A DNA stretch of 64,000 bases from Aureispira anguillae. Lineage in GTDB: Bacteria; Bacteroidota; Bacteroidia; Chitinophagales; Saprospiraceae. Location: assembly GCF_026000115.1 (NCBI RefSeq), contig NZ_AP026867.1:2077501-2141500 (forward strand), read 5' to 3'. Positions 16,952-24,143 of this stretch are shown piece by piece (positions within the stretch are counted from its first letter, which is position 1; each line of letters starts with the position of its first letter). Under the pieces are notes generated by a model, which was given only the letters and a program-made list of their open reading frames with translations, was not told the origin of the DNA and searched no databases. The translations under genes and the position numbers were made by a program.

Positions 16952-18110
16952 AATTTTTTACAACAACATTCTCCATGTCCAAATACTGTTCTGCAATAAG
17001 GTTAGTTCTATTTGGTTCTTTTTTCAGCTCTTTATTTATTTTTTCTAACTGGAGAGCTAAATTTTCAGCGTACTCAATTTGGACAACGATTCCTTTTTGC
17101 AAATGCATCAAAAAGAAATAATCGTTGTAGGCACCAACAAGTTTCATTTTTCGAATAATGGAATAATCCTTACCCTTAAGTGGAATATTTTTTTGTTGCT
17201 TTCCATTTTTATCAAAAAGAATTAGGTTTTTAGAGGATTTAAATAGGAGGTTTTCTTTGAGTGGAAAAGCCAATATATTTTCTTCGACAAAAGGGCTGTC
17301 TTCCAATTTATAAAAATTGGTACTTTTAAAAGGCTTTAAGCCGCTTACAAATTTTAAATGTCCAGTAATGTTGCCTGTTTTTTTATCAATAAAAAGATAA
17401 AAAAATGGAGAATTCTTATTGGTACTTGTGGCTGGATTTTTTTTATATTTTCGATGGCATATGATAACCAGCAATCGATTGTTATCTACATCAATTAGAT
17501 GCTCAATATTGAGGAATTTTTCATCGTCATCAAATCCTTTCATTCTGATGTAATCCGTAATTGAAGTCGTTTTTGTTTTTTTGTATTCAGGAATGTATTT
17601 TTTTAGATTATTTTCTGAGCCTAAATGTTGAAGATACCCCAACGGCTCACCTGAAGCTTTGCTAAGAACGATTATTTGGGTTTTATTTAGAGCGCTTCCA
17701 ACCTCCATTAAAGAGTAAATGCCATTATTGGTTTGAAGGGATTGAAGGAGTTCGTTTTCACCTCTTTTTTGAAATGGCATATCTTCGCTTAAATATAGAT
17801 GGGTAGCCTTATGTTTGAAAAAGGCTAATTGTCCATCCTTAAAGCCACAAGGATGAAGAAAACCATCCCATGATTTTGTATAATAAACATATTGACTTTT
17901 TATTTGAAGGGGCTGTGAACAATCAAAAAGCCATACCAAATAAAATCGTCCTATTGTTTCATATTGATTGGGATCTAAAAAGTTAATTCTAGAACTGATA
18001 ATTAGACTAGAATCAAACACTTGAGATTGGTAATCATTTGAAATGGTAGTCTGTATTTCATTTAGTTTAGATGTATCAGAACATTGCTGTATAGATAAGA
18101 ATTCTTTCAT
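16932..18110 (-). CDS. Hypothetical protein
   Basis: A 392-residue cytoplasmic protein not assigned to a family. It contains repeated beta-strand units that look like blades of a propeller: FFYLFIDKKTGNITGHLKFV, LLFKSSKNLILFDKNGKQQK, HLIDVDNNRLLVIICHRK. A charged helical tail closes it (EKINKELKKEPNRTNLIAEQ). Its stop region overlaps the TPR gene start by 20 bp, and the NUDIX gene lies 45 bp upstream, so it belongs to the same run. Confidence 0.6.
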   Translation of the reverse strand: MKEFLSIQQCSDTSKLNEIQTTISNDYQSQVFDSSLIISSRINFLDPNQYETIGRFYLVWLFDCSQPLQIKSQYVYYTKSWDGFLHPCGFKDGQLAFFKHKATHLYLSEDMPFQKRGENELLQSLQTNNGIYSLMEVGSALNKTQIIVLSKASGEPLGYLQHLGSENNLKKYIPEYKKTKTTSITDYIRMKGFDDDEKFLNIEHLIDVDNNRLLVIICHRKYKKNPATSTNKNSPFFYLFIDKKTGNITGHLKFVSGLKPFKSTNFYKLEDSPFVEENILAFPLKENLLFKSSKNLILFDKNGKQQKNIPLKGKDYSIIRKMKLVGAYNDYFFLMHLQKGIVVQIEYAENLALQLEKINKELKKEPNRTNLIAEQYLDMENVVVKNYERTKG

Positions 18111-18155
18111 TTTTAATTGGGTTATTTTATATCAGATTCTTTAAAATCGTGTTTT

Positions 18156-18554
18156 CTATTCTAAATCTCCCTTTTCTTTAAGAAATCGGAATATTTTTTT
18201 GTCTACCTCTGATATAATGTCTAAGTCCTTATAATTCAGCCATTTTATTTCTTCAATTTCACTTTGGGGTTTTAAGTCACCTTCAAACTTTGCTTTGTAA
18301 CAAGTCATTTTAACTAAAACACCTTTTTTAGCTCCATCCGATTGTGCCTTGAAGGTTCCGACGTACTCAATAGAATCAGGTTTAATTTTTACATCCAGTT
18401 CTTCAGCTATTTCCCTTACAAGAGTTTGTTCATCGGTTTCTCCAAGCTCTCGTTTTCCACCAGGAATATAATACTTAGTTTTTCCTTTAGACCTAGTGCT
18501 TAAAATTTGCCCATTTTGGGTTTCAATAAAAGCTATTTTGTCAACTTCGTTCAT
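18156..18554 (-). CDS. NUDIX hydrolase
   Basis: A 132-residue NUDIX protein. The Nudix box spans residues 33-55 (GKRELGETDEQTLVREIAEE onward): Gly33, Glu39, Arg47, Glu48, Glu51 and Glu52 are in place, but the penultimate Gly of the motif is Asp54. The catalytic metal ligands are intact, so it should still hydrolyse a nucleoside diphosphate derivative. It resembles the small MutT/ADP-ribose branch; the substrate cannot be told. It is the first gene of the 18554-14034 run. Confidence 0.82.
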   Translation of the reverse strand: MNEVDKIAFIETQNGQILSTRSKGKTKYYIPGGKRELGETDEQTLVREIAEELDVKIKPDSIEYVGTFKAQSDGAKKGVLVKMTCYKAKFEGDLKPQSEIEEIKWLNYKDLDIISEVDKKIFRFLKEKGDLE

Positions 18555-18649
18555 TGTAGAATACTTATGTTAAGACCATACTTATTTTGAAATTACAAAA
18601 AAAAACAGTCCTTTACCTAGATTTTTAGAACGATAGCGAATTATTGGTT

Positions 18650-18796
18650 TTAAATTTCAGCATACCAAGATCGTCCAATACGCCTTTTGAGAATAAAACT
18701 AGTGCAGTGTTCTTTAAATTCGCTACAGACTGTGTACCAAGCCTTATTTTTAGATGGGAATAATCGATCGAATAGCGTCAGAGCCAGGCGTTTCAT
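18650..18796 (-). CDS. Possible 48-residue small protein
   Basis: The 294-bp gap 18555-18848 contains a short open frame from the ATG at 18796 to a stop at 18650. It would encode a basic 48-residue peptide (MKRLALTLFDRLFPSKNKAW and a Cys-containing middle, ending GRSWYAEI). Composition looks protein-like, with scattered Trp, Cys and basic residues rather than poly-Lys/Phe. There is no homologue I know, and it may also be a remnant of a larger gene. The rest of the gap shows nothing. Confidence 0.3.
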   Translation of the reverse strand: MKRLALTLFDRLFPSKNKAWYTVCSEFKEHCTSFILKRRIGRSWYAEI

Positions 18797-18848
18797 CAAT
18801 TATAAATAAGGCTAGGCAGGTGATTTTTTAGAGGAGCGCATTTGGGGT

Positions 18849-19091
18849 TTAAATCGTACTTTTTACCCAAGTTTTTACTGCGTAAGCTTCAGCTGCCTCT
18901 GCGGTATCGAATGTTGGAGAAGCCTTATAATTTTTCCAGACAGCTAAGTAGTCATCGTATTCATCATAAATCCATAGATCAGCTCTAAAAATTGATTGGT
19001 TTGGTAATGAAACAATTTTATAGCGCCAACTTGCATTTTTCCATTCAATGGTACAATAGTCAATTTCTACCTGCTTGATTACATACTCCAT
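18849..19091 (-). CDS. Small hypothetical protein
   Basis: An 80-residue acidic, aromatic-rich protein (MEYVIKQVEIDYCTIEWKNA; DLWIYDEYDDYLAVWKNYKA; then an AEAAEAYAVKTWVK helix). It looks like a compact alpha/beta domain, with a closing helix as in small sheet-plus-helix proteins. It begins 9 bp after the pentapeptide-repeat gene and should be co-transcribed with it. Function unknown. Confidence 0.6.
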   Translation of the reverse strand: MEYVIKQVEIDYCTIEWKNASWRYKIVSLPNQSIFRADLWIYDEYDDYLAVWKNYKASPTFDTAEAAEAYAVKTWVKSTI

Positions 19092-19100
19092 GGTAAAATA

Positions 19101-19682
19101 CTATTCAATGATAATATTATATTTTCTAAGTAATCCTACCACACCATCTTTAGAAAATCTTGCCTTACCAACTTTATTGTTGTCAGGATCAATGGAATAA
19201 TTGAAAGAAGTATAGAAATCGGCTTTTTCAAGATTGGTAAAGTCGAAAATAGCATTGGTGAAATCACAATTATCAAAAACGGCTTCGTTAATATCCGCAG
19301 AAGCAAATTCAACTTTTTCTAGGTTGCAATTTTTAAATTGTGTTTTGGGAAGCTTTAAATCAAAAAAGGAAGCATAACTCAGATTGCACCCTTTAAAATC
19401 AACCGAAAACAAAAAGTCATTGCAGTCGTTAAAATTAAAACCAACCAGTTTGCACTCTATAAATTGGACTCCTTTTAGTGCCGTATCTTTGTTTCTGACT
19501 AAGCTAAAGTCGCAGTTATCAAAGGTGCAGTCCATAAAAGTAACGCCCGATAAATCACAAGCGTTAAAATTACAATGACTAAAGGTACAGGTATCGAATT
19601 TTTGATTTTTTAGATTTGCATCAGAGTAATCTACTTTATCAAAAGCTTTATGCTCTGTTATTTTGTTAGACATGTTTTTCAT
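19101..19682 (-). CDS. Pentapeptide-repeat protein
   Basis: A 193-residue cytoplasmic protein built of about 25 pentapeptides of the form A(D/N)LXX, with Phe or Leu at the centre of each (for example CTFSHCNFNACDLSGVTFMD). This predicts a right-handed square beta-helix. The tail DFYTSFNYSIDPDNNKVGKA followed by RFS is typical of Qnr-like and related single-domain pentapeptide proteins. Some members protect DNA gyrase; whether this one does is unknown. The start could be Met1 or Met4 (MSNKITEHKAFDKV), which gives a Qnr-like N-terminus. Confidence 0.85.
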   Translation of the reverse strand: MKNMSNKITEHKAFDKVDYSDANLKNQKFDTCTFSHCNFNACDLSGVTFMDCTFDNCDFSLVRNKDTALKGVQFIECKLVGFNFNDCNDFLFSVDFKGCNLSYASFFDLKLPKTQFKNCNLEKVEFASADINEAVFDNCDFTNAIFDFTNLEKADFYTSFNYSIDPDNNKVGKARFSKDGVVGLLRKYNIIIE

Positions 19683-19776
19683 TCAGAGGGTAAATGCCGA
19701 AGATAAGATTTTTACGTAAGAATATATGCACTTTTTGCATAGGAATAATAAATTTTTATTCTTTGAATGCTAAGAG

Positions 19777-19817
19777 CCGTTGCAAGTCTAGCCCTACAAA
19801 GATTAGACTTACAACGG
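19777..19817 (-). terminator. Hairpin after the COG2509 gene
   Basis: CCGTTGCAAGTCTA (19777-19790) pairs with TAGACTTACAACGG (19804-19817) with one mismatch that is a G-U pair in the minus-strand RNA. It lies 15 bp past the stop of the minus-strand flavoprotein gene. No clear U-run, so moderate confidence. Confidence 0.55.
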
Positions 19818-19831
19818 ATTGTGCTATAAAG

Positions 19832-21427
19832 TTAGCTTAAAAAGTTAGCAATCATTTTGGCTACATTTTCGCCATCCATGGCAGCCGAAACAATACCTCC
19901 TGCATAACCTGCACCTTCGCCACAGGGATAAAGCCCAGTAACATCAGGATGCATCAAGGTTTCGCTATTTCTAGGGATGCGAATTGGAGAACTAGTACGG
20001 CTTTCTGTCCCAATAATTTGCGCTTCGTTTGTAAAGTATCCTTTTTTCTTTTTGTTGAATTCTGGCAATGCCTTTTGCAGGCGCTTGGCAACCCAATTGG
20101 GGAGCAGTTGATCCATTCTGGCGCTATAAATTCCTGGAATATAAGAGGTGGCAGGCAAGTTAGTTGACAGTTTGCCTTTTGTAAAGTCGATGACTCGCTG
20201 TGCAGGAGCTTTTTGGCTGCCATCTCCAGCCTTAAACATCGTTTGTTCTACTTCTTGCTGAAATTTTAAACCATTAAAGAGCGGATCTTGAATTCCTTGG
20301 AATTTTTTAGAATTGTAAGCGGTTAAATCCTCTAACTCAATAGCTACCACTAAGCCTGAATTAGAGAAGGGAGAATCTCTTCGAGAGAGCGACATCCCAT
20401 TTACTACCAGCTCATTAGGAGCTGTTGCGGCAGGAACAATTAAACCACCAGGGCACATACAAAAAGAAAAAACACCTCGTTTTTGAACCTGACAAACAAC
20501 GCTGTAACTAGCAGCGGGTAGGTGTTGATCTCGTTTAGGCTGGCGGTATTGAATTTTATCAATCAACGCTTGCGGATGTTCAATCCGAACCCCCAAAGCA
20601 AACGGTTTGGCTTCCAATCGAATCTTTTTGCTATAAAGCAGGGTATAAATATCTCGTGCAGAATGCCCCGTTGCTAGAATCGTTGCAGCAGCAAAATATT
20701 CCTTTTTGTGATTGACCACAACGCCAGTGAGCTGCCGTTCACCACTATTTTTTTGCTCAACAATAAAATCCGTAACCGTACTATTAAAATGGATTTGCCC
20801 ACCGTGCTTTAGAATTGTTTCACGAATATTAGCAACCACTTTAGGCAATTTATTGGAACCAATGTGCGGATGAGCGTCTACCAAAATATCAGAAGTAGCA
20901 CCGTGTTCTACCAATAGGCGAAGCACTTTTTCTATTTTCCCTCGTTTTTTGGAGCGAGTATATAATTTACCATCGGAATAAGTACCTGCACCTCCTTCTC
21001 CAAAACAATAATTAGAATCGGGATTGACAAGACCCTCTTGTTGGATGGCTTTGAGGTCTCGGCGACGTTCTCGAACATCTTTGCCTCGGTCAAAAATAAT
21101 AGGTTGAAGCCCCAATTCTATCAGTTGAAGCGCTGCGAAATACCCAGCGGGACCAGCTCCCACAATAATTACTTTTTTTGCTTGGTGGACAGCAGGGTAT
21201 TGAGGGACAATCTTAGGTTTGGGTAGGTAGGCTTCATTAATATAAACATCGACCAACAAACGAATGACTGGAATCCTGCTTCGGGCATCAATAGATCGCC
21301 GAACAGGAATGATGTCGGTTAGCTGCTCATTAATTTGGAGCGTTAATTTTTGCTTTACCAAATGCTCAATGGCCTGTTTGGATTGGGCATCTTTGGGAGA
21401 AAGGGCTATTTCTATACGTTTTATCAT
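19832..21427 (-). CDS. FAD-dependent oxidoreductase (COG2509 type)
   Basis: A 531-residue cytoplasmic flavoprotein of the uncharacterised COG2509 dehydrogenase group. After an N-terminal small domain (1-80, MIKRIEIALSPKDAQSKQAI) comes the FAD-binding Rossmann motif GAGPAG at 90-95. Next follow CFGEGGAGTYSDGKLYTRSK, a second ATGHSARD motif and a C-terminal YPCGEGAGYAGGIVSAAMDG that closes the FAD site. Length matches the family. The substrate is not known for the group. It is separated from the rhodanese gene by a 61-bp gap that holds a near-perfect hairpin. Confidence 0.85.
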   Translation of the reverse strand: MIKRIEIALSPKDAQSKQAIEHLVKQKLTLQINEQLTDIIPVRRSIDARSRIPVIRLLVDVYINEAYLPKPKIVPQYPAVHQAKKVIIVGAGPAGYFAALQLIELGLQPIIFDRGKDVRERRRDLKAIQQEGLVNPDSNYCFGEGGAGTYSDGKLYTRSKKRGKIEKVLRLLVEHGATSDILVDAHPHIGSNKLPKVVANIRETILKHGGQIHFNSTVTDFIVEQKNSGERQLTGVVVNHKKEYFAAATILATGHSARDIYTLLYSKKIRLEAKPFALGVRIEHPQALIDKIQYRQPKRDQHLPAASYSVVCQVQKRGVFSFCMCPGGLIVPAATAPNELVVNGMSLSRRDSPFSNSGLVVAIELEDLTAYNSKKFQGIQDPLFNGLKFQQEVEQTMFKAGDGSQKAPAQRVIDFTKGKLSTNLPATSYIPGIYSARMDQLLPNWVAKRLQKALPEFNKKKKGYFTNEAQIIGTESRTSSPIRIPRNSETLMHPDVTGLYPCGEGAGYAGGIVSAAMDGENVAKMIANFLS

Positions 21428-21447
21428 GCTTGCTTATAGATTACAAA

Positions 21448-21479
21448 TTACGAATCACGAATTGATTCGTAATTCGTAA
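21448..21479 (-). terminator. Near-perfect palindrome after the rhodanese gene
   Basis: TTACGAATCACGAAT (21448-21462) and ATTCGTAATTCGTAA (21465-21479) are inverted repeats with one mismatch and only 2 bp between them. It lies 10 bp downstream of the minus-strand rhodanese stop. It may act as a terminator or be a protein-binding palindrome; no U-run follows. Confidence 0.4.
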
Positions 21480-21488
21480 CTAAAATGA

Positions 21489-21821
21489 TTAATAGACTGT
21501 AATACTGGAATCTATATCTCTAGCATAAGCTGTAATACCACCATTTAGAGTATAAAGGTTTTCGTATTCGTATTCTTGTTGTAAAAATAATACCGCCATA
21601 TAACTGCGTTTACCACTTTTACAGAGTATGATAACAGGTTTATCTCTTGGGATTTTGTCCGTATTTTTATCGATCAAACCCAAAGGAATATTTTCTCCGC
21701 CAATAGAAGCAATCTCGGTTTCATCTGGTTCTCTTACGTCAATGATTACAAAATCATCACCATTGTCCATCATTTCTTTTAGTGAATGAACATTAATTCC
21801 TTGTACTTCGTTTCTATCCAT
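21489..21821 (-). CDS. Single-domain rhodanese
   Basis: A 110-residue cytoplasmic rhodanese. The CDC25-like active-site loop has Cys67 in ILCKSGKRSYMA, and VIIDVREPDE at about 25-35 is the first conserved motif. This family carries sulfane sulfur as a Cys persulfide for thiol or cofactor chemistry. The ATG at 21821 gives a natural N-terminus, MDRNEVQGINVHSLKEMM. It is followed by the COG2509 gene on the same strand. Confidence 0.85.
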   Translation of the reverse strand: MDRNEVQGINVHSLKEMMDNGDDFVIIDVREPDETEIASIGGENIPLGLIDKNTDKIPRDKPVIILCKSGKRSYMAVLFLQQEYEYENLYTLNGGITAYARDIDSSITVY

Positions 21822-21870
21822 AATAGATAAGTCGTTTTAGTATGCTTTCAATAGAATGAATGAGTAACTC

Positions 21871-21959
21871 GTTTAAAAATAGTTGAAAATTAATTCACTA
21901 TGCTTATGAGCGGGAGAGAAAGGTCTAGTTCGCCCACAGCATTTAGGTTATTTTTAAAC
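21871..21959. repeat. R3 inverted-repeat element copy a
   Basis: Inverted ends GTTTAAAAATA (21871-21881) and TATTTTTAAAC (21949-21959) bound an 89-bp non-coding stretch containing GCTTATGAGC (21902-21911), the word also found inside R2 copies. It lies in the 597-bp gene-free gap 21822-22418. No flanking direct repeat is obvious. Confidence 0.5.
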
Positions 21960-22067
21960 AATTTAAAGAAGTGTTGTATGCACTCAAGACGTAAAATTAC
22001 TATTTTTATGCATTTTAACAAAGGAGCCTAAAGGCATAATATCTTTTTTGTGTACAATTCATTTTTT

Positions 22068-22338
22068 GAAGTTGTTTAAGAATGTTGTTGATTTTATTCA
22101 CGATGTTCATGATAAGAGTTCGAGATCAAAGCTAGTAGTTATTAGCTTAGTCCATTAATGTACTAACATTAAGCCAGCTCGAAAGCTCGTTTTTTGTTTC
22201 GTAGCTATGAACTAACACAAAGTCTGATAGACTTTGTGTGTTGTGAACTGCGAAGCAGCTACGGGGCTAAAAATAGCTGCTGATCCGATGGCTGCTATGG
22301 TTGGATCGCAGGTGTTAAGATCATTTTTAAACAACTTC
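22068..22338. repeat. R3 inverted-repeat element copy b
   Basis: A 271-bp element with 17-bp inverted ends matching at 16 positions: GAAGTTGTTTAAGAATG (22068-22084) and CATTTTTAAACAACTTC (22322-22338). It is full of internal hairpins, the clearest being ACACAAAGTC/GACTTTGTGT (22215-22224 with 22230-22239), nested within GTAGCT...AGCTAC. No open frame. It fills the second half of the gap before the 22419 gene and may carry or displace its promoter. Confidence 0.65.
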
Positions 22339-22418
22339 TTTTAGAACAAAAGTAGAATACTTGTTGTTCCTATTTATTCTTACAAGATTTTTTATATCCT
22401 TAAGTAGTAACATCCATC

Positions 22419-22988
22419 ATGCATACATTAGAACCCCATTATAGGTGGCGTTTAGAATATATAGCCTCAGAAGATCCCAAATCGCCTTTTTATGGACAGG
22501 TATATAGTGAATTTGAATTTTCTACCAAAATTTATAATTATTACATACATCCTCAGTGGGATGATTTTGGTTCCGAAACACTCTATGTTAAAATTCTCTA
22601 TGTTAATTATGCAGATAACTATGCTATTTTGGAGCTAATAGGAGAGTGGAACGATTGTTTGCACAATGATATTATGCTCTTAAAACAAGGGGTTATTGAT
22701 CGCTTACAAGAGCACGGCATTTCCAAATTTGTTTTGATTGCAGAAAATGTGTTAAATTTTCATGCCTCAGACGATTGTTATTATGAAGAATGGTACGATG
22801 ATATAGCCGATGAGGATGGTTGGGTTTGCATTGTGGGCTTGAGGGATCATATCATTGAGGAAATGGAAGAATATGGCATCCACAACTATATTAATTTTGG
22901 CTATCATTTTAACATCAATTGGCGTCCTCAAAAGCCCCAAATGGTTTACGAAACCATTCGGTATGCAGTGGAAGAACAAGGCTATTAA
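22419..22988 (+). CDS. Conserved hypothetical protein
   Basis: A 189-residue, strongly acidic cytoplasmic protein rich in Tyr and Trp. The alternating strands and helices (TLYVKILYVNYADNYAILEL, HGISKFVLIAENVLNFHASD, GWVCIVGLRDHIIEEMEEYG) suggest a small alpha/beta fold like an STAS/SpoIIAA domain. No catalytic motif is evident. I have no functional assignment. It is monocistronic: the 271-bp repeat R3b lies 80 bp upstream and a 22-bp-stem terminator follows. Confidence 0.7.
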   Translation: MHTLEPHYRWRLEYIASEDPKSPFYGQVYSEFEFSTKIYNYYIHPQWDDFGSETLYVKILYVNYADNYAILELIGEWNDCLHNDIMLLKQGVIDRLQEHGISKFVLIAENVLNFHASDDCYYEEWYDDIADEDGWVCIVGLRDHIIEEMEEYGIHNYINFGYHFNINWRPQKPQMVYETIRYAVEEQGY

Positions 22989-23000
22989 TGTCCTATTGTT

Positions 23001-23056
23001 TAATTTGATAATTTGAAGATGCTTTTATAGTGTAGCATCTTCAAATTATCAAATTA
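23001..23056. terminator. Bidirectional terminator hairpin
   Basis: A perfect 22-bp stem from TAATTTGATAATTTGAAG onward (23001-23022 with 23035-23056), loop 12 nt, between two convergent genes (22419 forward and 23073 reverse). It is one of the longest perfect stems in the window. Confidence 0.8.
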
Positions 23057-23072
23057 GCCCATAGAAAAGCAA

Positions 23073-24005
23073 CTATTCTGCCTTTGCTACAGTTTTGATG
23101 GTTTCTGCCTCAATAAAGATGCGATTCACCGCAGGAATGGCAGCTTTGATTTTAGATTCGATCCGATCTATTGCCAATTCAATATCATCTGAAGTTAATT
23201 CATCTTTAAAATTCACATCAAGATTGACCAAAACTTCATTTGGACCAAAATATAAACTAAGTGGGCGTTTGTAACGGTCAACGTTTTTGTCTTCGTCTAG
23301 AATGCCTGTAATCTTGTCTAAATCTGATTGCATCAAACCTTCGCCAATCAATAAATCTTTACATTCTACGGCAAAGAATAGAGAGACACTAATTAATAAA
23401 ACGCCGATTAGAATAGAGCCCAAGCCATCAAAATAAACATTGCCAGTCATATCTGCCAAAAATACAGAAAGCAAAGCAATCACTAGACCAATCAATGCCG
23501 CTGAATCTTCAATTACGATAGCCGCAGTGGAAGTATCCTTGATGTCTACTAATTCTTGAAAAAAGGATTTATCACCACGGTTTGCGTTAAATTGATTGAG
23601 AGCAACTCGCAACGCAGAACCTTCAAAAATCATCGCAAAAATCAAAACCGCATAATTCCACTTAATATGCTCCCGATCTACCTCGTGAGGAGGGTGCAAA
23701 ACTGCTTCAATTCCTTCATATAAAGCAATGCCACCACCCAAAGCGAAAATAAGAACGGCCACAATAAAAGACCAAAAATAAATTTCGTTTCCATAGCCAT
23801 AGGGATGTTGCTCGTCAGCTGGCTTTTGGCTTTTTTTGATGCCCATTAGGAGCAAAGCCCCATTTCCTGTATCGACTAAGGAGTGAATGCCTTCCGATAA
23901 CATAGAAGAGGAACCTGTAAAAAATGCAGCAATAAATTTACTGACAGCAATTGCTGTATTGGCTATAATAGCTCCATAAATTGCCTTTTTGGATGAACCT
24001 GCCAT
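23073..24005 (-). CDS. Cation diffusion facilitator (CDF) transporter
   Basis: A 310-residue inner-membrane protein of the CDF family, nearest to the SLC30A9/ZnT9-like branch. The N-terminal part has six likely membrane helices: helix 2 carries SEGIHSLVDTGN with metal ligands His41 and Asp45, and helix 5 carries IEDSAALIGLVIAL. A cytoplasmic C-terminal ferredoxin-like domain (about 215-310) ends RIFIEAETIKTV. The family exports Zn2+ or other divalent ions in exchange for protons. A solo R2-like end (TACTCCGTTG, near 24060) lies about 50 bp upstream of the start. Confidence 0.88.
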   Translation of the reverse strand: MAGSSKKAIYGAIIANTAIAVSKFIAAFFTGSSSMLSEGIHSLVDTGNGALLLMGIKKSQKPADEQHPYGYGNEIYFWSFIVAVLIFALGGGIALYEGIEAVLHPPHEVDREHIKWNYAVLIFAMIFEGSALRVALNQFNANRGDKSFFQELVDIKDTSTAAIVIEDSAALIGLVIALLSVFLADMTGNVYFDGLGSILIGVLLISVSLFFAVECKDLLIGEGLMQSDLDKITGILDEDKNVDRYKRPLSLYFGPNEVLVNLDVNFKDELTSDDIELAIDRIESKIKAAIPAVNRIFIEAETIKTVAKAE

Positions 24006-24143
24006 TGGTGTATTTTAATTTTATAGTAATGAGAATTTTTTCCTTTTGAGATTAAATAGTACTCCGTTGAAAAAAGTGTAATAGTTTAATTATTAGCATT
24101 GTATGTTTTTTTGTTAAAAACAAAGAGTACCAGCATTAAAAAA

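Noticed and set aside
12799-19682. A recognised anti-phage defence island
   Set aside because: No nuclease, helicase, TIR, reverse transcriptase, methylase or effector of a known system is present; only the accessory look is supported.
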